From Stanieria sp964562685 (GTDB lineage Bacteria; Cyanobacteriota; Cyanobacteriia; Cyanobacteriales; Xenococcaceae): a DNA stretch of 64,000 nt. The notes beneath the pieces were generated by a model. The model had not been told where the DNA came from. It did no database searches and saw nothing but the letters and a program-made list of their open reading frames with translations. The stretch is from contig CAZLUP010000007.1 of assembly GCA_964562685.1 (NCBI GenBank), forward strand, positions 1 through 64,000, read 5' to 3'. Positions 45,735 through 54,019 of the stretch are shown piece after piece. Position 1 is the first letter of the stretch. Each line of letters opens with the position of its first letter. A program made the position numbers and the translations under genes.

Positions 45735-45819
45735 AATTGTTGATAGTTGATTGTTTGTCCACAGATGAACGCTGATAAACGCAGATGGAGTTATGGGTTG
45801 GTAGTGTTTTTTGTTAATG

Positions 45820-45957
45820 GTTAATTGTTGATAGCTGATAGTTGATGGTTGATGGTTGATGGTTGATTATTCATCCCTCATAATTAGTAATTAGTAATTA
45901 GTAATTAGTAATTAGTAATTACTAATTACTAACTGGTAACTGATAACTGGTAACTGA
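45820..45957. repeat. Heptamer repeat arrays downstream of ggpS
   Basis: GTTGATG-type heptamers at ~45827-45868, then eleven units in one register at 45881-45957: TAATTAG five times, TAATTAC twice, then TAACTGG and TAACTGA alternating. The switch from TAG to TAC makes the middle self-complementary. The array ends at the A-tract of the ggpS terminator. Confidence 0.85.
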
Positions 45958-45991
45958 AAAAAAGCGCGTTATCAATTTCTATCTAACGCAC
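45957..45991 (-). terminator. Rho-independent terminator of ggpS
   Basis: Read on the minus strand: GTGCGTTA, a 12-nt loop, TAACGCGC (8 bp, one G-U pair), then seven T (plus-strand A at 45957-45963). It starts 37 bp after the ggpS stop. Confidence 0.8.
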
Positions 45992-46028
45992 CTTAATCAG
46001 TTATCAGTTATACAATTATCTTAATCAA

Positions 46029-47537
46029 TTAGACCAAAACTGCTTCCTTCTCGGCAACGGTTTCGTGCTTGAGATGCTTAAATTGATCCAACAAACGGTC
46101 TGCCCAATACTTCACATCGTATTGAGTCACAGTTTGATACATCTTCTGCATCCGTGCTTGTTGTTCTTCTGGTGACATCGCTAAAGCTCGATCTAAGGCT
46201 TCATCCATGCGATCGAGAGAATAAGGATTAGTTAAAATAGCTTCAGGTAATTCTACGGCTGCACCAACAAACTCTGATAAGATCAAAGCCCCACCATTGC
46301 CTTCTTGAGCCACAATATATTCTTTAGCTACTAAGTTTAATCCATCCCGTAGAGGCGTAGTCCAACAAATATCGGCTGCTTTGTAATAACACAATAGCTC
46401 AGTTAAAGGTATTGGTTGAGTAAAGAGCAGGATTGGTGTCCAGTTGAGTTTGGCATAGCGTCCATTAATTTTACCGACTAGCTGTTCGATCTGAGATTGA
46501 GCATTTTTATACACTCGCATTCCGTCAGCAGCTTGTACGCAAGTCATCACTAGATGAATTTTGCCGTGTAAGTCGGGACGACGATCTAAAAGACGACCAA
46601 AGGCTTCTAGTTTTTCTTTGTTACCTTTAACATAGTCTACTCTTCCTGCTGCAATAATTAACTTGCGTCCTTGTAATTCTGCTTTGATTTCGGCAAGTCG
46701 TTTTTGGGCTTCTGGTTGTTTTAAAACCGAGAGAATATGTTGGGGGTTAGTCCCGACAGGAAAAGCATCAATCTTAACTAGTTGTTCTTTGTAGCGTAGT
46801 TGAGTAACTACTTCTGGTTCAGCTAAAGCCGTACCAACTGGGGTAAGATGCCCAGATACGGCTTCTTTTTGCACAATTTCTACTGGTTTGAGACTGCGGG
46901 CGACATTAACAAAGTTTTCTGAATAACGAGGAATATGGAAGCCAACTACATCACAACAGAGTAAGCTTTCCACAATTTCTTCCCGCCAAGGCAAAATGTT
47001 GAAAATATCTACTGAAGGGAATGGTGTGTGGTGGAAAAAGGCAATTCTCGCGTTTGGTTTGATTTGGCGGATATAGTAGGGAACTAACCAAAGATTGTAA
47101 TCGTGAATCCAGATTAAAGCGTCATCGGCAGCTTCTTCACAGGCAGCTTCGGCAAACAGACGGTTAATCATGTGAAAATTTGCCCAATCAGAAGATTCGT
47201 AGGCAAAATGATAGGGAAATGAGTGCAGAATCGGCCAAAAAGCTTCTTTAGAGGTGATGTGATAAAAATGTTTAATTTGATCTGCGGTTAAGGGAATGCG
47301 TCTGACGTTATAGTTCCCTTCTCCTTCAATGTTAACTAAGGATTGAAAGTCAGCTTTTTGTTTAGCATTGACTTGTTTCCATGCTACCCAAGTCCCTTGA
47401 TTGACATCAGCAAAAAAACTTTTCAGGGTAGGTAAAATCCCATTGGGGCTTTTTTTGGGTAGGTATTGTACTTTTCCATCTTTAACAACTTCATCGTAAG
47501 GTTCGCGGTGATAGAGGATAACTAGTGAAGATTTCAT
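46029..47537 (-). CDS. ggpS: Glucosylglycerol-phosphate synthase
   Basis: 502-residue GT20 (trehalose-phosphate-synthase-like) enzyme that transfers glucose from ADP-glucose to glycerol-3-phosphate, the first step of glucosylglycerol synthesis in salt-stressed cyanobacteria. Motifs: ALIWIHDYNLWLVP, IAFFHHTPFPSVDIF, AAGRVDYVKGNKEKLEAF, TTPLRDGLNLVAKEYIVAQ and ALILSEFVGAA. Length and the N-terminus (SLVILYHREPYDE) favour GgpS over OtsA. The flanking glpD and the divergent glucosylglycerol hydrolase-like gene support this. The phosphatase ggpP is not in the window. The 558-bp upstream spacer is available for salt-responsive control. Confidence 0.9.
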   Translation of the reverse strand: MKSSLVILYHREPYDEVVKDGKVQYLPKKSPNGILPTLKSFFADVNQGTWVAWKQVNAKQKADFQSLVNIEGEGNYNVRRIPLTADQIKHFYHITSKEAFWPILHSFPYHFAYESSDWANFHMINRLFAEAACEEAADDALIWIHDYNLWLVPYYIRQIKPNARIAFFHHTPFPSVDIFNILPWREEIVESLLCCDVVGFHIPRYSENFVNVARSLKPVEIVQKEAVSGHLTPVGTALAEPEVVTQLRYKEQLVKIDAFPVGTNPQHILSVLKQPEAQKRLAEIKAELQGRKLIIAAGRVDYVKGNKEKLEAFGRLLDRRPDLHGKIHLVMTCVQAADGMRVYKNAQSQIEQLVGKINGRYAKLNWTPILLFTQPIPLTELLCYYKAADICWTTPLRDGLNLVAKEYIVAQEGNGGALILSEFVGAAVELPEAILTNPYSLDRMDEALDRALAMSPEEQQARMQKMYQTVTQYDVKYWADRLLDQFKHLKHETVAEKEAVLV

Positions 47538-48095
47538 AATTAACTATTAGATGTTGTGTAAGGATTGATTTGAGCAATTAAACCAACGATGGCCTTTAGG
47601 CATAGCCCATCTTTAGTGTTGATTGGGTTAAACTAAATTTGAGATTGCCTGATTAGCAAAATAATTGCTTTGATTGATTCAGAACAATAGTTTAGTTAAA
47701 CTCAATCTTGATTAAAGAGAAACACGGCACAATTTAGTCAAGAACTTAGATAGCTATGGTAATTTGCTTAGAATTAAATTAATGGTAAGCGAATCATAAT
47801 TTTCGCTCTTTTGATTTTTAATTAAAGGAAGTTGGAGATTTTTTAAAAACAAAGCTTATTCCTTTGAAATCAGCAATAGTGAGCTAGGTTGGCTCAAGTT
47901 TCAATCTCCTCAATAAGTTAATTAACCTTGAGGAAAAACAATAAATATGTACGCTTTAAGAACTTGCAAAATGTTTTATGCTTAAACAAATTTGATTAAT
48001 ACACTCTACATAAAACTTTCGGTATATTAACACGATCTTGACAAATATGTAAAACTGATAATCAATCAAACACAAGTAATTAAGATTTAGTATCT
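47538..48095. promoter_or_regulatory. Divergent ggpS / hydrolase regulatory region
   Basis: 558 bp without a convincing gene. Features: a short dispersed-repeat-like word (GATGGCCTTTAGGCATAGCCCATC, ~47589-47612), and an inverted repeat CCTCAA...TTGAGG around 47909-47935. In Synechocystis a small protein gene (ggpR) overlaps the ggpS promoter, but I could not identify an equivalent here. Confidence 0.45.
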
Positions 48096-50537
48096 GTGAT
48101 CAGCAACAGCGAAAAATCAATCAGTCTAGTTGAAGAAAAGACCCAACAACTGCTAGATTGGGCAGCAGAAATTGCAGCCTCATCTACTACATATTTGGAA
48201 AAAGCACAAGCACTCGTTAAAAAATTAGGAGCGCATTATTTAGGCAATGGTTTAACAGAAATTGGTTTTTGGACTCCTTCCTTAACAGGAGAAGTAGTCG
48301 AAGTATATTTAGAAGTGCTGACTCCCTTAGAACAGATTGATTGGCGTGCTAAAGAACAAAGAATTACGTTTAAGCGCGATCGCGTTTATCTGAAACAACA
48401 AGGAGAATATCTTTGGGGCGTAGTCTCAGGAATGCGGGCAGGTAATCGAGAACAAGCTGGTTCTTTTTATTGGTTGCGCTACATTGACCGTAATGATCAA
48501 TTACAAACGATTAGAGATCTAGTTCCCTATTCTTTACCCTACGGAATTTTTGCACCTGCCGAACTCTATGATCTCGATAGTTTGCAAGCTAATCGCTTAG
48601 ATTTAGATTATTTTGAACGAACGGGAATTCAAGGAGATGGAGATGTGCCTCGGGTTGGCGATCCGAGTAATATTTTACAAATTCATGTTGGTACGGCATC
48701 GAGTGAAGGTACTTTTGAGGGATTAACTCGAATTTATCAGCGCATTGCCGAGAAAATCACTAATAATCAGCCTCTCACTCCAGCAGAAGAAAATTATGTT
48801 GGTTACGATGCGATTCAATTTTTACCGATTGAACCGACTATTGAATATCGTGATGAATATAGTCCCGAGAGTGAGTTTTTCTCTTTTGTCTGTGAAGAAG
48901 ATGAAGAAGATTTAGTTCAAATTGAGTTGAGTAAACCCCACACTCAAGGCTGGGGTTATGATGTTCCCATTTTGGGTTCTAGTGCCATTAATTCAACTTT
49001 ATTAGGTAGTTTACGTCCTGATGAATTAGTCGATTTTTTGGCTACAGTTCATAATTTTCCCACAGGCCCAATTCAAGTTATTTATGATTTAGTCTATGGT
49101 CATGCCGATAATCAATCTGAGTTACTGATTTCTCGTCAGTTTCTCAAAGGGCCGAATATGTACGGTCAAGATTTAAATCATCAGTTACCAGTGGTAAGAG
49201 CAATTTTATTAGAAATGCAGCGACGCAAAATTAATACTGGGGCTGATGGCATTCGAGTTGATGGCGGACAAGACTTCCGCTTTTTTAATCCTCTCTCTGG
49301 CAAGGTAGAACAGGATGATGCCTATTTACTGGCAATGAGTGATATTGTTCAAGAAATTAATGGCAATAAAAGGTTACTCTTTACTATCTTTGAAGATGGT
49401 CGTCCTTGGCCCGAAGAAGGTTGGGAAGAAACTTCCCGTTATCGAGAACTAATCGAACTCAAACCCGAATCTTATCAATGGGGGCCTCTGATTTTTGCTC
49501 ATAATACCCCTGCTTTAAAAGGATTTTGGGAACGCAAATGGAGTCGAGTTTGTGAAGTAATGCAAATAGGCGATCGCTGGATTACTGGCTGTGCTAATCA
49601 CGATACTGTACGTCGAGGCAATCAAGTAGATTTAGAAAAACCGATTAATTGGAATTTAGGCAAAACTTTATCAGAAGTATTACAAAATGCCTACGATAAT
49701 CCTGCGGTGACTCTTTGGGTGTATGGTTTTAGTCCAGGATTACCAATGGATTTTATTAATGCTACTATGCACGCCCCCTGGATGTTTTTTCGTAATACTG
49801 ATGAACGATACGGAGTTAAAGTAGTCTCAGAAGAAATAGGTTTTTTAAACTGGAGTATTACGCCCCAAATCTATCATCAACACCACTTTTTTACAAGGCT
49901 CAAATCTTTAGGATTTAAGCAACTCAAGCAACTACAGGAATTTGGTAAAGCATTAAATTTGCTGATGATGCAATGTGATTACAATTTGGATGAAGTAGTT
50001 GAAGTGATTAAAACTTGTGCAGATAGTCATTGCATTACTGATATTTCTCCTTTAACTGAACTGCGTCGGGCAAATATGGTCAGATTTCTCAAAAAACTAG
50101 ATGTAGAGCGGTTAAAAACTTTTGCTTTAATGTTTATGGAAGATTGTTATCATGTCTGCAATGTTTCCCATTACGCAACCCGTCTCAATCCCGAACAAAC
50201 GAAATTTAATCTGGCACTCCGCCGTTTTCGACAACAACATCTTTGGTTAAGAGAAAGTCTGACTCCTCAAGACCGCTTTAATAAAATTAGTTTGGGAGAA
50301 AATACTATTTTTTATGGAGTTCGGTCGAATCCAAATCATCCTACTGAAGCCATTGCCTTTGTAGCTAACATGGAGGGAGAAACAACTACTGTTACTTTAG
50401 GAAATTGGTTACAACTAGACTTAAAAGAGTGGGAAATAGCCTTAACCTCGCCAGGATTAAATCAGGAAAAGGATTTATCTGATTTAAGTTGCTTTGAATT
50501 AGGTATTAGTCAAGCCTTGTTACTAAAGCGGTCTTAA
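48096..50537 (+). CDS. gghA: Glucosylglycerol hydrolase-like GH13-type protein
   Basis: 813 residues starting at GTG 48096 (MISNSEKSIS). The central (beta/alpha)8-like region contains TGADGIRVDGGQDFRFFNP (nucleophile-region Asp), IFEDGRPWPEEGW (acid/base Glu) and TGCANHDTVRRGNQ (third carboxylate). The whole layout matches, as I recall it, Slr1670 of Synechocystis, which hydrolyses glucosylglycerol and is encoded divergently from ggpS, exactly as here. It would recycle the osmolyte upon salt downshift. The symbol is assigned on synteny and motif memory, so treat it as probable. Confidence 0.75.
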   Translation: MISNSEKSISLVEEKTQQLLDWAAEIAASSTTYLEKAQALVKKLGAHYLGNGLTEIGFWTPSLTGEVVEVYLEVLTPLEQIDWRAKEQRITFKRDRVYLKQQGEYLWGVVSGMRAGNREQAGSFYWLRYIDRNDQLQTIRDLVPYSLPYGIFAPAELYDLDSLQANRLDLDYFERTGIQGDGDVPRVGDPSNILQIHVGTASSEGTFEGLTRIYQRIAEKITNNQPLTPAEENYVGYDAIQFLPIEPTIEYRDEYSPESEFFSFVCEEDEEDLVQIELSKPHTQGWGYDVPILGSSAINSTLLGSLRPDELVDFLATVHNFPTGPIQVIYDLVYGHADNQSELLISRQFLKGPNMYGQDLNHQLPVVRAILLEMQRRKINTGADGIRVDGGQDFRFFNPLSGKVEQDDAYLLAMSDIVQEINGNKRLLFTIFEDGRPWPEEGWEETSRYRELIELKPESYQWGPLIFAHNTPALKGFWERKWSRVCEVMQIGDRWITGCANHDTVRRGNQVDLEKPINWNLGKTLSEVLQNAYDNPAVTLWVYGFSPGLPMDFINATMHAPWMFFRNTDERYGVKVVSEEIGFLNWSITPQIYHQHHFFTRLKSLGFKQLKQLQEFGKALNLLMMQCDYNLDEVVEVIKTCADSHCITDISPLTELRRANMVRFLKKLDVERLKTFALMFMEDCYHVCNVSHYATRLNPEQTKFNLALRRFRQQHLWLRESLTPQDRFNKISLGENTIFYGVRSNPNHPTEAIAFVANMEGETTTVTLGNWLQLDLKEWEIALTSPGLNQEKDLSDLSCFELGISQALLLKRS

Positions 50538-50610
50538 GTTAATATTCAATGCCCATTAATTGATTTGGGACGTTCCTGAATTAGGAACTAAAAAATACTG
50601 TATTACTGTA

Positions 50611-50644
50611 TTAGTTTGGTGTTTGTAAGTTCGCACCAAACTAA
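50611..50644. terminator. Bidirectional hairpin between convergent genes
   Basis: Perfect 11-bp inverted repeat TTAGTTTGGTG (50611-50621) / CACCAAACTAA (50634-50644), 12-nt loop, between the 3' ends of the hydrolase gene and the 78-aa gene. No T-tract, so terminator function is probable rather than shown. Confidence 0.5.
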
Positions 50645-50705
50645 AAGTGTATAGCCAAAAGTTAAGAGTTAAAAACTATCTTACTTTTGGTTTTCTACTT
50701 ACCTA

Positions 50706-50733
50706 TTAGTAATTAGCAATTAGTAATTGCTAG
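50706..50733. repeat. Heptamer repeat overlapping a stop codon
   Basis: TTAGTAA TTAGCAA TTAGTAA TTGCTAG in one register. The stop codon of the minus-strand 78-aa gene (50720-50722) and its last few codons lie inside the array. Confidence 0.7.
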
Positions 50734-50956
50734 TCAATACTCCATGAATGTCTATTTCATCCAAAACAATCGTTGTTTCTGCCCCTACTCGACCAAAATC
50801 AGGCTCTAAACCCATACTCATCTCAACCGTATAAGTCCACATATTAGCTTCTTGATGACGACTTTTAATTGTTCCTGTCCCACCGAGAAAGCTAACGGTT
50901 TGCTCCCGATCAAATTTTGGCTTACTAAGACAATTAATCAGCATAAATATCACCAT
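50720..50956 (-). CDS. Conserved-looking small protein (78 aa)
   Basis: No named family. The central part is compact and beta-rich (DREQTVSFLGGTGTIKSRHQ, NMWTYTVEMSMGLEPDFGRVG, ETTIVLDEIDIHGV), reminiscent of small SH3-like cyanobacterial proteins. Met5 (5' end 50944) is an alternative start. The last five residues are encoded by heptamer-repeat DNA, so the native C-terminus may have been replaced. Confidence 0.6.
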   Translation of the reverse strand: MVIFMLINCLSKPKFDREQTVSFLGGTGTIKSRHQEANMWTYTVEMSMGLEPDFGRVGAETTIVLDEIDIHGVLTSNY

Positions 50957-51266
50957 GACTTTAATAATAATTGACTAGAAGAAAAATCAAGCTTTACCTA
51001 GTTCAATTCTGCTTTTAGCAAGTAATTCTTGCTTTAAAAATCAATTTGAAGATTGCTATTATCTCATAGTTAAAAATTTCTTAAAGCCATTTCTTCTCCT
51101 GAAGTTAAAATAAATTTTTTTCTGTTTCTCTGTCTATCAATTTGTTAAATTGAATTAATAACCAGTAATTTTTTGTCTAAGTAAATTTGGACTAATTTGG
51201 ATTCTACAAGCTAATGATTTAAAATACTTTGCCAGTATAGATAAAAATTGTTAACTAGTAGATAAC
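50957..51266. other. 310-bp AT-rich spacer
   Basis: No gene on either strand. One small stem (AGCAAGTAATTCTTGCT near 51018) is visible and nothing else. It would contain the promoter of the 78-aa gene. Confidence 0.4.
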
Positions 51267-51524
51267 TTAGCTTTTCTTTGAAGGAAATGTAGCAAATTCA
51301 GAAGTTGAATAAGCCCGATCGCTTGCGATTAAAGTCCAACCTGCTTCTCGTAATTTTTGATAAGTTGCCCATCCTTTTGAACCACCAGGAACTGGATAAT
51401 CTGGTACTGAATACTGAGAATATGATGTATAGGGTCGCCAAGATTGATAAGGGTATTCTCGTAAATGAAGCATTATTTTTGAGTTATTATCTCGATGAGG
51501 TAGCCAACACATTTGTCCTTTCAT
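51267..51524 (-). CDS. Conserved-looking small protein (85 aa)
   Basis: Tyr/Trp/Pro-rich small protein: MLHLREYPYQSWRPYTSYSQ, VPDYPVPGGSKGWATYQKL, REAGWTLI. I believe similar short proteins occur in cyanobacteria with the GWATYQKL..GWTLI core, but no function is known to me. Met18 (5' end 51473) is a likely alternative start, since the first 17 residues look unlike the rest. Confidence 0.55.
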   Translation of the reverse strand: MKGQMCWLPHRDNNSKIMLHLREYPYQSWRPYTSYSQYSVPDYPVPGGSKGWATYQKLREAGWTLIASDRAYSTSEFATFPSKKS

Positions 51525-51987
51525 TATTAATCATTCCCTAGTTTGAATATTTGTAGTGATCTTAATTTAATTTTTAATGAAGACATCTCTGTCAAAAGTT
51601 ATAATTTAATCAACAATTGAAACATTAAATTTTCTAATAATAATAATTACTCCTTCTCAGATTTAATTGTATAAATAAGCACTAAACTATCTTCATAATC
51701 GCTTGATTCTCTGGTCAGCCTTCTCAAAAAACTGAGTTTTAATCTCAAATTAAGTGATAAAAATAAAAAAATAGCCACAAACAAACTATATGTTTCTTAA
51801 GGTTATTATGAGTTAGAGCAATAATATTAAATTTTCTTTACAAAAAATAATTAATTGAATTATATTCTCTTAAAATCGAGGCTAAAAATTTCTTACTATA
51901 GCAAGATTAATTCAGTAAAAATCTTTGTCAGACTGGGTAGTTAAGTGCAGATAAAAAACTACAAGCTTGAGAGGAAAAATTTAGTTG
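51525..51987. promoter_or_regulatory. Upstream region of the HtrA gene
   Basis: About 460 bp, very AT-rich, no gene seen on either strand. It must include the htrA promoter. No specific boxes could be assigned. Confidence 0.35.
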
Positions 51988-53217
51988 ATGAGAATTGCGC
52001 CAAAAAACTTCATCGCCTATCTCAATGACTGGCATCGTTATTTAAGTTATTTAACTATTTATTTTTTAACTATAACTATTAGTCTAGGTTTAGTTATTCT
52101 TAATACCCCAACCGCAAGGGCCGAATCACCGTCATCAAAGCAGTTGGAATCAATTAAAGAAGTAACACCAGAAATTATTGTCGATCAAAATTCAATTCCA
52201 TCCCCAACCCAACAAGCCAACTTTGTAACTACCGTCAGTAAAGCAGTTGAACCTGCCGTAGTTCAAGTTAATGTTTCTCGTGCTTTAGACGGTGTATTTT
52301 TACCTCCATTCTTTGGTAGACAACCAGGAAACTTACCTTCTCAACCAACTTTACGCGGGCTTGGTTCTGGTTTTGTGATCGATCCTGACGGTTTAATTTT
52401 AACTAATGCTCATGTAGTTAACCAAGCCGATCAGGTGACAGTTTCGTTTCAGGATGGTCGTCTTTTAGATGGTGAAGTGTTAGGAAAAGATCCTGTAACT
52501 GATGTAGCTGTAGTTAAGGTACAAGCAACGGATTTACCTACTGTAAGAATTGGCGATAGCGATCGCGTGGAACAGGGTCAGTGGGCGATCGCAATTGGGA
52601 ATCCTTTGGGTTTACAAGAAACGGTTACGGTAGGTGTGATCAGTGCAACTCATCGTTTTAGCCGTGATATTGGCATTGCAGATAAACGAATTGGTTTTCT
52701 GCAAACTGATGCAGCGATTAATCCAGGTAATTCTGGAGGACCTTTACTCAATGCCCAAGGAGAAGTAATTGGTGTCAATACGGCAATTATTGGTGGAACT
52801 CAAGGACTTGGTTTTGCCATTCCGATCAATATGGCTCAAAGTATTGCTCGACAATTGATTGCCAACGGGAAAGTAGAACATCCTTATATTGGGATTGAAA
52901 TGGTTGCTTTAACTCCAGAAATCAAACATAGATTAACTCAAATTCCCAATCGTAAACAAAAAGTTAATCAAGATCATGGGCTTCTAATTGTAACTGTCCA
53001 ACCTGATTCTCCCGCCTCTACAGCAGGACTCCATGTCGGAGATGTCATTGTCGGAATTGATGGTCAATCTATTACTAAGGCTGATACCCTACAACAATTA
53101 CTCGATCGTAACGGGATTGGTCACAAAATGGAATTAAATATAGATAGAGCAGGAAAAAAAATGCCAGTAACGGTTATTCCTCAATCTTTACCGCTCAATC
53201 CCTCTTTACCAGGCTAA
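51988..53217 (+). CDS. HtrA/Deg-family serine protease with PDZ domain
   Basis: 409 residues from ATG 51988 (an adjacent TTG 51985 is equally close to AGAGGA at 51970-51975). N-terminal signal anchor at ~18-40 (YLTIYFLTITISLGLVIL). Protease triad: His in ILTNAHVVNQ, Asp in PVTDVAVVKV, Ser in NPGNSGGPLLN. One C-terminal PDZ domain (IGIEMVALTPEIK, DHGLLIVTVQPDSPASTAGL, GDVIVGIDGQSI). It resembles the periplasmic HhoA/HhoB/HtrA set of cyanobacteria, which degrade misfolded proteins under heat and light stress. Which orthologue it is cannot be settled here. Confidence 0.92.
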   Translation: MRIAPKNFIAYLNDWHRYLSYLTIYFLTITISLGLVILNTPTARAESPSSKQLESIKEVTPEIIVDQNSIPSPTQQANFVTTVSKAVEPAVVQVNVSRALDGVFLPPFFGRQPGNLPSQPTLRGLGSGFVIDPDGLILTNAHVVNQADQVTVSFQDGRLLDGEVLGKDPVTDVAVVKVQATDLPTVRIGDSDRVEQGQWAIAIGNPLGLQETVTVGVISATHRFSRDIGIADKRIGFLQTDAAINPGNSGGPLLNAQGEVIGVNTAIIGGTQGLGFAIPINMAQSIARQLIANGKVEHPYIGIEMVALTPEIKHRLTQIPNRKQKVNQDHGLLIVTVQPDSPASTAGLHVGDVIVGIDGQSITKADTLQQLLDRNGIGHKMELNIDRAGKKMPVTVIPQSLPLNPSLPG

Positions 53218-53231
53218 TACTAAATCAATGA

Positions 53232-53294
53232 GAAGTCTGAAGTCTGAAGTCTGAAGTCTGAAGTCAGTTTTTACTTATTACTTATTACTTAATC
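53232..53294. repeat. Heptamer repeat array after htrA
   Basis: Nine units in one register: GAAGTCT four times, GAAGTCA, GTTTTTA, CTTATTA twice, CTTAATC. It starts 14 bp after the htrA stop and runs into the stop codon (53289-53291) of the minus-strand histidine kinase remnant. Confidence 0.85.
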
Positions 53295-53998
53295 AATCTT
53301 AGGAAGAGAAATGCTAAAAGTTGCACCTTTTCCAATTCCATCACTGTGAGCGGTTACGCTACCTCCGTGGAGTTCGACTAAGTGACGAACAATTGTTAGT
53401 CCCAATCCTAATCCGCCAAAGGCTCGACTGGTTACATTTTCTGCCTGACGAAAAGAATCAAACACATGAGGAAGAAATTCTGATTCAATTCCTTTCCCAT
53501 TATCTTTTGTAATTGTTGCTCACTTTCGTGAATACATCTTCGCAGTTGCACACAAAAACTAAATTGTTCTTGTAAAACTTGTTCAATGACTAGAGGCAAT
53601 TGCTCCATTTCTGCGGGAGTTAAATAGTTACTAGCACCTGCTTTGATCGCTGCTACTGCTTTGGAAATGTTGGCTTCTCCATTGATGATTAATACAGGTA
53701 TGGTTAACTTATTTTCTACCCATAATCTTAATGCTTCTTCAGCGGTTAATTGAGTCTGAGCATCATCAACCAAAATCAAATCGAGATTAGAATTTAGATG
53801 AGCCAAATAATCAGCTTGAGTGCTTACTTGTTGCCAACTAAGTTCAAATCCAGCCTCAATTAGCAAAGATACGATCTCGGTACAGCCAAGGTGCGGAGCA
53901 GTATCTGTTGCGTCGGAGTCTGAATCCTGTACAATTAAAAGCTTAATTGACTTAAAAGCTGATTTTTGAGTTAAATTTTGTTCTTTAGTTGATTTCAT
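53289..53998 (-). pseudogene. Receiver / histidine-kinase gene with internal deletion
   Basis: From ATG 53998 a receiver-like domain (KLLIVQDSDSDAT, LDLILVDDAQTQL, IPVLIINGEANISK, IKAGASNYLTPAEMEQLP) runs to CIHESEQQLQ. There the sequence jumps, out of frame, into the middle of a HATPase domain. In the other frame one reads ITKDNGKGIESEFLPHVFDSF, AENVTSRAFGGLGLGLTIVRH and FSISLPKID before TAA 53289-53291. PAS and HisKA domains and the first half of the ATPase are gone. The receiver frame ends at 53432 after nonsense residues. Before deletion this was probably a hybrid kinase cotranscribed with kaiC3, 21 bp upstream. Confidence 0.8.
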
Positions 53999-54019
53999 AA
54001 TTACTCCCTCATCAAATTA

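Noticed and set aside
47840..47935. Tiny leader-like frames upstream of ggpS on the minus strand (for example TTG after GAGGAG, 13 codons)
   Set aside because: A plausible ribosome site exists, but the peptide is too short and unconstrained to call, and no attenuator structure follows.
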